Translations under genes and position numbers: made by a program
Notes under the pieces: generated by a model
What the model was told of the DNA's origin: nothing
The model's input: only the letters and a program-made list of their open reading frames with translations
Database searches by the model: none
NCBI RefSeq assembly: GCF_001747105.1
Contig: NZ_MDGQ01000002.1
Span: 53,347 to 117,346 of the forward strand
Origin: Roseivirga misakiensis
Lineage (GTDB): Bacteria > Bacteroidota > Bacteroidia > Cytophagales > Cyclobacteriaceae
Length of the DNA: 64,000 nt
Reading direction: 5' to 3'
Shown: piece after piece, positions 55,401 through 62,900 of the stretch
Layout: every line of letters begins with the position of its first letter
How positions within the stretch are numbered: position 1 is the first letter of the stretch

Positions 55401-55758
55401 CTGCTGCGTGAATACCGACAAAACCGCCACCCGATTGAATGAATCTCTCGAAATCGGCTTGCTGATAATGGTTCAGGACATCACCCGTAGTACTCAAGAA
55501 AACTACTGCACTATAGGCCGCAAGTTTGTCTTCTGAAAAGAAGGAAGCATCGGTTGTAGTATCTACCGCAAAGCCATTTTGTCTACCTAATTCATTGATC
55601 GCTTCTATTCCTTTGTCGATGGAATTATGATGATATCCTTCCGTCTTTGAGAAGACAAGAACTCTTTTCTCTCGCTGCGCACCACAAGAGCTTATTATGA
55701 ATGCAATTAGGAGTAGAAAAGCGGTTGAAGATCGAGTTGGGTTTAACTGATTGCTCAT
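52402..55758 (-). CDS. ThuA / sugar dehydrogenase / PKD / cytochrome c / CBM6-like lipoprotein
   Basis: 1118 residues. A lipoprotein signal ends IISSC (Cys25). A ThuA-like trehalose-utilisation domain (about 31-250: SKTEGYHHNSID, GGGFVGIHAAAD, YTGLGHTDEAY) is followed by a PQQ-type glucose/sorbosone dehydrogenase propeller (about 262-690: GLLGLAVDPDF, HSGGSIEFDGEGNLYLSTGD, PEIYAMGLRNPFR). Then come a PKD domain (about 695-790), a cytochrome c domain with CRACH at 861-865 and MAAHPQLDD, and a C-terminal CBM6-like beta-sandwich (about 985-1115). This is a surface or periplasmic sugar oxidase with its own electron carrier. It is encoded 41 bp after its likely regulator. The combination is known in Bacteroidota; the sugar is not identified. 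Confidence 0.9.
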   Translation of the reverse strand: MSNQLNPTRSSTAFLLLIAFIISSCGAQREKRVLVFSKTEGYHHNSIDKGIEAINELGRQNGFAVDTTTDASFFSEDKLAAYSAVVFLSTTGDVLNHYQQADFERFIQSGGGFVGIHAAADTEYDWPWYNELVGAYFLSHPNQQEATINIIDKEHPATENMPDTWQHFDEWYNYKSIAEGLNVLMTLDENSYKGGENGDYHPIAWYRSYDGGRMFYTGLGHTDEAYTDTMFLDHLNGGIQYAIGNNKRDLSKAISERVPEENRFVREVLAINLNEPMELDYLPDEKILFIERAGDLKVFDLKADELLDGGHLNVKRIAEDGLLGLAVDPDFESNNWIYLFYSAQIEGKLQRLSRFNFVGDQLDTSSEKILLEFQSTHDCCHSGGSIEFDGEGNLYLSTGDNTNPFESDGYSPSDEGLNRSVWDAQKSSANTNDLRGKILRIKPESDGTYSIPEGNLFKDDDPKTRPEIYAMGLRNPFRISVDQRNGTLYWGDVGPDAGNDNPERGPKGHDEINQAKKPGNWGWPYTRGDNKPYWDFDFKNKKPIAPFDPNKLVNNSPNNTGIQNLPPAQKSFIWYGYGRSAEFPWVGEGGRTAMAGPIFNKEAYAEIGFPEYFDGKLLVYEWMRDWIYLITMDENQDYVKAEPFLSNEEFHNPMDMIFGKDGNLYILEYGESWNTRNLDAQLNKITFVAGIRKPTARIKSDNSVGAAPLTVQFSAEDSEDLEGEPLKYAWNFANGLGQSDQMKPEFTFNEAGNFDVILTVTDAEGEQSTDRLKVVVGNAPPEIQISFSTENTSYNIDDPLAYTVSVTDKEDGSTVNGSIAPENVKVTLDFIPNLELQNISEKGHQVEIASKGRGLIDNSDCRACHAIDKKINGPSYLDIAKKYNSEHKEYLMGKIKNGGSGVWGETPMAAHPQLDDQALSEIVDYILQLEEEKEVIPISGELIFNQHQPNNLNGAYVLTATYNDNGNGEVSSLSTSAQTILKASKLEAEEADLMHESNTVWQALGSKVVGNIKNGQFLKFNNVDLTGLKAITFRGLYNNGYHYQGEIEIRGGSQSGPLLGSAQIDFNKLKEQSFKDTKIFITSEGAKSDIYLIFKNQEDQERFITNAEFIVLNYDKRH

Positions 55759-55799
55759 GGCCTAAAGATTTTTGTAAATGAGTTTACTTCTAAAATCTT

Positions 55800-57896
55800 C
55801 TACCAGTTTTCGCGCGAGGGCTTAATAAGGCCCTCTGCTTCCAACATGCTCCTAGTACTGCTATGACTTTTCCAGAACTGGTCGTTGATCTTTTCAATGG
55901 TTAACGAAAATTCTGGATGCCCTGCCATATTTTTCATGATAGGATCATCCGCAATCATCATAACCAACCAATAAAAATAATCTTTTTGCTCAGGAAATTT
56001 CTTTAAGTGATCTATACCTTTTTCTGTATCGCCTGTGTACGCGTAATAGGCAGAAAGTAAAAGGTTCTTATAAATGGAATTATCGTTCTCTGCGAACTCT
56101 TTGTAGACGGCCAAGTGCTTCTCGGCTTCCTCTAACCGTCCCAATTGCTTATAAGTGTAGGCTATCTTTATTTCCTCATTATCAAAGATGCCCAAACCGA
56201 AATTTTCTTTCATCTGAGAAAACACGTCATAATAGAATGCCGCCGACTCATACTCTTCAAGACAATAGTGAACTTTAGCCACTTCAATAATGATGTCTAG
56301 CCGCGTAGTGTCCTTTTTAAGTACTGTTTTTAAGGATTCAAGGGTCCCTTCCAAGGTGCCACCTTGAGCAAATTTTATGTAAGGGTATAAATACTGAGGG
56401 AAAAGGTTATTCTCATCAAAATTCATGGATTTTTGAGCATAAACTTCTGCTTCTTCAAAGAAACCAGCTTGGGCAAGAGCATTACTTAAATGGAGGTAAG
56501 AGATGCTCATGGCAGAAGAATCAACCAATGCCACATTGAGCTTATTGCCTCTTAGTGCATATGTTAAATACTTTTTTGTATTTGGAATGTAACTGGCATA
56601 AATGTCAGATAAAAAATTCGTAGCCATCGAGGAATTTGGATTGAATTCCAAAGCCTTTTCAAAATACACAACTGCTAAATCGAATTTCGTCTCATGCATA
56701 TAGAATAAGCCTTTTGCTATCAAGCTAATCGGTAATTCTGGACTAGCCAGTAAGGCTCTATCGGCATAATTATTAATCTCTTCTGTATGCTGCTTTTGCG
56801 ATTGGAATAAGTCTAAAAAGTAGTAACACACCGAGGTGTAAGCCTGGGCCTCCGCAAAAAAGGGATCTCTCTCTATGGCGAGGTCGAAAAAATCTATAGC
56901 CTCGATCAGGTATTCGTCATCATACCGATTCATTAATTCGAAACCCTTCAGGTAATACTCATAGGCTTGGATATCCTTTGTTGGAATCCTTTCGATTCTT
57001 TCCGCTTCGTCAGGTGTTACAATAACTTTAATTTCACCAGCAATATCTTTAGCTACCTCTGCTTGCAGTTGGAAAATATCAGTCACAAGCCTGTTATACT
57101 GTTCGGACCATAGGTGACTGTCTTTGGGTGCTTCAATTAATTGCACAGTTAGCAAGATATTATCACCTAACTTTTGACCACTTCCTTCAAGTACATAACT
57201 AACCCCTAATTCTTCCGAAATCTCCGAAATGCTTTTCTCACTATTTCTATACTGTTCTACAGAAGTTCTACTGACCACACGCAAATCTTCGATTTTCTGA
57301 AGGTTGGTAAGCACTGATTCCATTAATCCATTAATAATGTGCAGGTTACTAGAGTCGTTACTGTCATTTTTAAAGGGAAGCACCGCAATTGATTTTTTCC
57401 CAGGAGTATAATCTGACTTTTCGATTCTTGGTAGAATCAATGATAATAGTATGATGACGAGTAATACCCCTGCTGGAATTAACCACTTCTTGGATGTGGC
57501 ATACCTTCTTTCCTTTTGGACTAAGACTTTCTTTTGCGCTGTGTATTTCGCTTTCTCCTCGCCTGGCGGATAGCCATATTGTTCTCGAAAGCATTTAGTG
57601 AAATAGGAGACACTACTGAAGCCTACACGATAAGAGATTTCTGAAGCCGTTAGATCATCACTCCTCAATAATTGTTGCGCATGGTTCAATCGAACTCGCC
57701 GTATTAAAACACTAACGGAAATACCCGCAATTTTCTGTGTTTTACGGAGCAAATTGGACCTGCTCATTCCGATACTATCCGCTAAATGAGACACACCGAA
57801 CTCTTCATCCGACATATGCTCTTCAATAGTCGAGATTAGTTTGTCTAAAAAATCACTTTCAATGTCTAAGAAGTTACCCATTTGGTTGAAAAGCAT
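55800..57896 (-). CDS. AraC-type regulator with membrane helix, TolB/FlgO-like domain and TPRs
   Basis: 698 residues from the ATG at 57896; an upstream TTG is less likely. The N-terminal AraC helix-turn-helix pair (about 20-115) has VSHLADSIGMSRSNLLRKTQ and ASEISYRVGFSSVSYFTKCF. A transmembrane helix (about 140-160) is followed by a CadC-like periplasmic part: a FlgO/TolB-N-type domain (about 170-290: IAVLPFKND, LRVVSRTSVEQYR, VSYVLEGSGQKLGDNILL) and several TPRs (about 310-650). This makes a one-component regulator that reads a periplasmic signal and binds DNA directly. It precedes the ThuA/dehydrogenase lipoprotein in one transcription unit and probably controls it. The 10-bp repeats at 57974-58003 in its promoter are the likely site. 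Confidence 0.88.
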   Translation of the reverse strand: MLFNQMGNFLDIESDFLDKLISTIEEHMSDEEFGVSHLADSIGMSRSNLLRKTQKIAGISVSVLIRRVRLNHAQQLLRSDDLTASEISYRVGFSSVSYFTKCFREQYGYPPGEEKAKYTAQKKVLVQKERRYATSKKWLIPAGVLLVIILLSLILPRIEKSDYTPGKKSIAVLPFKNDSNDSSNLHIINGLMESVLTNLQKIEDLRVVSRTSVEQYRNSEKSISEISEELGVSYVLEGSGQKLGDNILLTVQLIEAPKDSHLWSEQYNRLVTDIFQLQAEVAKDIAGEIKVIVTPDEAERIERIPTKDIQAYEYYLKGFELMNRYDDEYLIEAIDFFDLAIERDPFFAEAQAYTSVCYYFLDLFQSQKQHTEEINNYADRALLASPELPISLIAKGLFYMHETKFDLAVVYFEKALEFNPNSSMATNFLSDIYASYIPNTKKYLTYALRGNKLNVALVDSSAMSISYLHLSNALAQAGFFEEAEVYAQKSMNFDENNLFPQYLYPYIKFAQGGTLEGTLESLKTVLKKDTTRLDIIIEVAKVHYCLEEYESAAFYYDVFSQMKENFGLGIFDNEEIKIAYTYKQLGRLEEAEKHLAVYKEFAENDNSIYKNLLLSAYYAYTGDTEKGIDHLKKFPEQKDYFYWLVMMIADDPIMKNMAGHPEFSLTIEKINDQFWKSHSSTRSMLEAEGLIKPSRENW

Positions 57897-57973
57897 ACTC
57901 AATGCTCATACAAAAAAGAGCAGGATACTTGCCAATTCCAAATGCGCATAATGTATTTAAAATGGGCTTTTGC

Positions 57974-58003
57974 GTCATAATTTATATCGCTGAGTCATAA
58001 TTT
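57974..58003. promoter_or_regulatory. Direct repeat with 20-bp period, probable AraC-type site
   Basis: GTCATAATTT at 57974-57983 and 57994-58003, exactly two helical turns apart, in the divergent promoter of the AraC-type regulator and the ankyrin lipoprotein. AraC-family proteins bind paired half sites at about this spacing. Confidence 0.5.
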
Positions 58004-58093
58004 CAAGCTAAAAACCATGGTTGATAGTATTCGAAGCATAGCTGTTTAAGCTACCATGATTGTAATCCTGACCTTTGGGTTATTAAAAAATTT

Positions 58094-58699
58094 ATGAAAC
58101 GAAAAACATCAAAAGACATGGGTAACAACAAAAGTAATTTAGCGAAACCAGCATTGGCAGTGCTTTTTTTAACCATTGGTTTAATGCTACAATCTTGTAG
58201 TAATCAAAAAGAAGGAGAAGACGTTAAGGTCAAAGCACCAAAACAAACACTTTTTGAAGCCGCCTTCCTCGGAAATGTGACTAATGTGAACAAGCATATT
58301 GAAGCAGGTACAGCATTGAACCTAAAGGATGATTTTGGGTCTACTGCTCTAGTTATTGCCACTATATTTAATAAGGTGGATGTGGCCATAGCACTCATCG
58401 AAGGAGGTGCTGATATTGAGGTAAAGGGTGATGATGGTTCAACAACCCTTCATACTGCTGCTTTTTATGGTAGAACGGAAATAGTAAAAGCTTTACTCAA
58501 TAAAGGAGCAAATACTGCGGCGTTAAATAACTATCAAAGTACGGCTTTGGCTTCGGTTCAAGTTCCATTCGATCAAGTGAAACCTTTATACGATCAGATT
58601 TCAAAAGACCTACGTCCTCTAGGTTTGACATTAGATTATGAAGAATTGAAGTCTGCTCGTCAAGAAATTGCTGAGTTAATCATTAACCAACAGAAATAA
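58094..58699 (+). CDS. Ankyrin-repeat lipoprotein
   Basis: 201 residues. A lipoprotein signal with the lipobox LQSC (Cys35) follows a basic N-terminus. Three ankyrin repeats cover about residues 52-150 (LFEAAFLGNVTNVNKHIEAG, GSTALVIATIFNKVDVAIAL, GSTTLHTAAFYGRTEIVKALL), then a helical tail. It is probably anchored to the inner or outer membrane on the periplasmic side and acts by protein binding. Its stop overlaps the start of the acyltransferase gene by one base (TAATG), so both are made together. Confidence 0.88.
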   Translation: MKRKTSKDMGNNKSNLAKPALAVLFLTIGLMLQSCSNQKEGEDVKVKAPKQTLFEAAFLGNVTNVNKHIEAGTALNLKDDFGSTALVIATIFNKVDVAIALIEGGADIEVKGDDGSTTLHTAAFYGRTEIVKALLNKGANTAALNNYQSTALASVQVPFDQVKPLYDQISKDLRPLGLTLDYEELKSARQEIAELIINQQK

Positions 58700-59757
58700 T
58701 GGAGAATTCTTTAACCCACGATCGCCGATTCGATATTGATTGGCTACGCGTCATCGCTATAGGTTTGTTACTGATATATCATATAGCGATAGGATTTCAA
58801 CCTTGGGGAGGGTTCATTGGTTTTATCCTGTCAAATGAATCGCTCGAGTCGATTTGGGTTCCCATGTCCGCACTTAATGTTTGGCGGATCCCGATCTTGT
58901 TCTTCGTGTCTGGGATGGGCGTCTGCTTTGCGATGCGTAAACGAAGCTGGAAAGAATTGATTAAAGAACGAGCTTTAAGAATTCTTATGCCTTTTCTGTT
59001 TGGTATGGCATTTATAGTACCGTTACATTGGTTAGTCTGGCAAAGCTATTACGACCAGCCTTTACAATTTTTACCACAACCAGGTCATCTTTGGTTTTTA
59101 GGAAACCTGTTTGTCTATGTCCTTCTTTTATCGCCGATTTTTTATTGGTTGAAGAAGAACAGAGAAGGAAAAGTTCATCGATTTTTGGCAATGCTCTTCC
59201 AAAATCCATTTGGCCTTATCGTGGTCATGATTCCTTTTTTGCTTGAGGCAATAATTGTTAATCCTGTGAGCTTTGAAACCTATGCTATGACTTGGCATGG
59301 CTTTTTTATCGGATTATTAGCTTTCTTTTTTGGCTACTGTTTTATCTATGCTGGAAGTGGTTTTACAGCTACTGTTAAAAGGTGGAAGTGGTTGTTTTTG
59401 GCTATTGCTATTGCTCTTTTCAGTTATCGGCTGCTAGTTTTAGAGCTAGTCGTACCGAACTATTTATTATCTATAGAATCTAATTTTTGGATTTTCGGAG
59501 TATTCGGAATTGTATTTACATACCTTAATAAACCGAGTCGATTGTTGAGTTATTTAAGTAAGGCTGTGTATCCAGTTTATATTATTCATATGGCATTCCT
59601 TTACCTTGGGTCAGTCTTGATATTCCCTTTAGATATTCCCCTAGAAATTCAGTTTGTTCTCCTGATATTGTTCACCGGAATTAGTTGCCTATTGACCTAT
59701 GAATTTGTCATTAAAAGAGTGAAGTTTTTACGTCCATTTTTTGGGCTTACTTACTAG
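58699..59757 (+). CDS. Acyltransferase family 3 membrane protein
   Basis: 352 residues with about ten hydrophobic segments, consistent with OafA/MdoC-type inner-membrane acyltransferases. The N-terminus has RRFDIDWLRVIAIGLLLIYH, with the catalytic-region His, and WRIPILFFVSGMGV; an intracellular basic loop (MRKRSWKELIKERALRILMP) follows. The FLPQPGHLWFLGNLFVY block is typical of the OpgC/MdoC-like branch. It transfers acyl groups to periplasmic glycans or other surface sugars. Translationally coupled to the ankyrin lipoprotein, which could help substrate recognition (inference). Confidence 0.9.
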   Translation: MENSLTHDRRFDIDWLRVIAIGLLLIYHIAIGFQPWGGFIGFILSNESLESIWVPMSALNVWRIPILFFVSGMGVCFAMRKRSWKELIKERALRILMPFLFGMAFIVPLHWLVWQSYYDQPLQFLPQPGHLWFLGNLFVYVLLLSPIFYWLKKNREGKVHRFLAMLFQNPFGLIVVMIPFLLEAIIVNPVSFETYAMTWHGFFIGLLAFFFGYCFIYAGSGFTATVKRWKWLFLAIAIALFSYRLLVLELVVPNYLLSIESNFWIFGVFGIVFTYLNKPSRLLSYLSKAVYPVYIIHMAFLYLGSVLIFPLDIPLEIQFVLLILFTGISCLLTYEFVIKRVKFLRPFFGLTY

Positions 59758-59791
59758 AAAAAAATTTAAATACATCGAGAATTACTCACTG

Positions 59792-59825
59792 AAATTCCGG
59801 CATTTCAAATGTTGGAATTTTTTTT
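59792..59825 (+). terminator. Rho-independent terminator
   Basis: A 12-bp stem (two G-T pairs) AATTCCGGCATT/AATGTTGGAATT with a short loop and an 8-T tail, 35 bp after the acyltransferase stop. Confidence 0.85.
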
Positions 59826-59845
59826 GCTTCTTGGAAAATCCAGTC

Positions 59846-59906
59846 TTGTCCCCCTGATTACCTGCCGTTTAGATAATTATTGCCTGCCATTTGTGATTGT
59901 CCCCCT
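59846..59906. promoter_or_regulatory. Paired direct repeats upstream of the giant surface protein
   Basis: TTGTCCCCCT at 59846-59855 and 59897-59906 flank CCTGCCgTTT at 59861-59870 and CCTGCCaTTT at 59883-59892, giving the order A-B-B-A over 61 bp. This is in the only promoter region of the Calx-beta gene and may bind a regulator. Confidence 0.4.
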
Positions 59907-59989
59907 TTTGTCACCCAACGAAAGTTTCAAGTCGAGATAGGTATGAACATTTTGCATTTCAACTGGACTTGAACCAAAACACATTTATT

Positions 59990-62900
59990 TTGAAAAAAGC
60001 AAAGAGCCACGCAATCACGAGTAGTTTATTATCCGTTATTGCCTTTAGTCTATTTTTTCTTTTACTCTCCAATACAGTTCTTTCTCAGACCTATGATCTT
60101 CGATTAGTCAGAGTTTCAAACAATGGAAGTACTTTGGTGATGAAAGTTCAGGCATCCTTTTCAAGCGCCGAAAATTTGGGTTCCTCAAACCTAGTTTTTA
60201 CTTACGACGGAGCTGAAGCGAATACTCCTGTTTTGGGTACGATTCACAATTTTAGCGGAGGAAGCTATTCTACAATGACGCTTACTTCTCCAGCGACTAA
60301 CACAGTCTCTTTAAATATTGAATATACAGGTGCTGACGGTGGAGGAACAGCTGTTCCGACAGGAGGATCATTCATTGATGTAGCTGAGGTTAGTTTTACC
60401 ATACCGAATGAAACGGGAACTGCGAATTTTCAATGGCAAGAGTCTACTACAACTAAAACTGTTGTTTATCAAGATGACAATAGTACTTTTCTTTCGTCAG
60501 GTACATTATCGAATAATAATTTATCACTGGATGCTACGGCTCCTACCTTGATCAATCAAGCCTTAGCACAAACCGACTTTAATGACTTACAGATTACCTA
60601 TCAGAGTAATGAAACGGGCACGCTTTACTATGTGGTAACGACTAATTCTTCAACACCTACCCAGGCTCAGATCTTGGCAGGTAACGATCAGTCAGGTAAT
60701 TCTAGCAACGTCGTATCGAGCGGAAATTCAGCAGTGACTGTTACCGGTTCAAACCAGACGATTGCATTGAATGGTCTGACGCTGTCCTCTACGACTTATC
60801 ACTTGTTTATTTATGAAGAAGATGCAGCGGGCAATCAAAGTTCCGTTGTGACTAATAGTGCTGCGGTGGATGCTACGGCTCCTACCTTGACCAATCAGGC
60901 CTTAGCACAAACCGACTTTAATGACTTACAGATTACCTATCAGAGTAATGAAACAGGAACCTTATATTATGTGGTAACGACTAATTCTTCAACACCTACC
61001 CAGGCTCAGGTCTTGGCAGGTAACGATCAGTCAGGTAATTCTAGCAACGTCGTATCGAGCGGAAATTCAGCAGTGACTGTTACCGGTTCAAACCAGACGA
61101 TTGCATTGAATGGTCTGACGCTGTCCTCTACGACTTATCACTTGTTTATTTATGAAGAAGATGCAGCGGGTAATCAAAGTTCCGTTGTGACTAATAGTGC
61201 TGCGGTGGATGCTACGGCTCCTAGTTTTGAGAATTCAACTCCCAATGCAGCATCAATTTCAACAACAACATTTACTTTAAACACTGATATTGACGAAGCA
61301 GGAACCATCTTTTATGTAGTGTTAGCGGATGGAGCCACGGCGCCAACTTCAACAGAAGTAGTCAATGGAACAGGAAACGGCGGAGCAGCTGCGGTAACTT
61401 CTGCCAACGTAAGTGTGACTACAGGAGGTTTTACCAATGCGTTTAGTGTGACAGGACTCACAGCTGGAACAGGTTATGATGTGTATGTAGTCGCAAGAGA
61501 TCAAGTATCTAACCTACAGACATCACCAATATTAGTGAATGTCTCAACAAGTGTAGTACCATCTTTTTCTGTGAACGACCCAAGTGTGTCAGAAGGAGAT
61601 GCAGGAAGCACAACCTTAACCTTTACGGTTACCTTAGATTCAGGAGCCCCAGCAGGAGGAGCGACTGTAGATTTTGCAACGAGCGATGGAACAGCAACTG
61701 CTGGTTCAGATTATACGTCAGCAACAGGAACGGTTAGTTTTTCAGTAGGTGAGACCAGCAAAACAATAGATGTAACCATCAGCGGAGATGAATTAGTTGA
61801 AGTTGATGAAACAATCACCATGACATTATCCAATCCAACAGGGACGAGTGTTGTAATTGGGGATGCCACAGGAACAGGAACGATTACCAATGAGGATAGC
61901 GCTACTGTTACGATTGCTAATGTAGCGGTGAATGAAAATGACGGTACGGCAACAATCACATTAACTTTAGACAATGCGGTAGATGGCGGATTTGATGTAG
62001 ATGTAAGCACAGCGGACAATACAGCGACGACAGCAGACTCAGATTACGCTGCTGTTACTAGTGCAACAGAGACTTTTGCAGGAACAGCCAGTGAGACCGA
62101 AACCTTTACGATTACTTTAGGAGGCGATACGAAAGTAGAAGCAGATGAACTGGTAGATATTGCGATGAGCAACTTGGTCCCTACCACGGTAGATGCATCA
62201 GATATTGATATTACCGATGCCGCACAATTAACGATTACTAATGATGATAGTGCGAATGTTACGATAGCGAATGTAGCGGTGAATGAAAATGACGGTACGG
62301 CAACAATCACATTAACCTTAGACAATGCGGTAGATGGCGGATTTGATGTAGATGTATCTACAGCGGACAATACAGCTACGACAGCCGATGGAGATTATAC
62401 AGCCGTAACATCAGCAACAGAGACTTTTGCAGGAACAGCCAGTGAGACCGAAACCTTTACAATTACTATTGGAGGTGACACGAAAGTAGAAGCAGATGAA
62501 TTGGTAGACATTGCGATGAGCAACTTGGTCCCTACCACGGTAGATGCATCAGATATTGATATTACCGATGCCGCACAATTAACGCTTACCAATGACGATG
62601 CGGCAACGGTAACGATAGCGAATGTAGCGGTGAATGAGAACGATGGAACAGCTACCATTACACTCACCTTAGACAATGCGGTAGATGGCGGATTTGATGT
62701 AGATGTATCTACAGCGGACAATACAGCTACGACAGCCGATGGAGATTATACAGCCGTAACATCAGCAACAGAGACTTTTGCAGGAACAGCCAGTGAGACC
62801 GAAACCTTTACAATTACTATTGGAGGTGACACGAAAGTAGAAGCAGATGAATTGGTAGACATTGCGATGAGCAACTTGGTCCCTACCACGGTAGATGCAG

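Noticed and set aside
54948..55536. Plus-strand frames opposite the ThuA lipoprotein gene
   Set aside because: They overlap the well-conserved ThuA domain on the other strand and show no protein family features.
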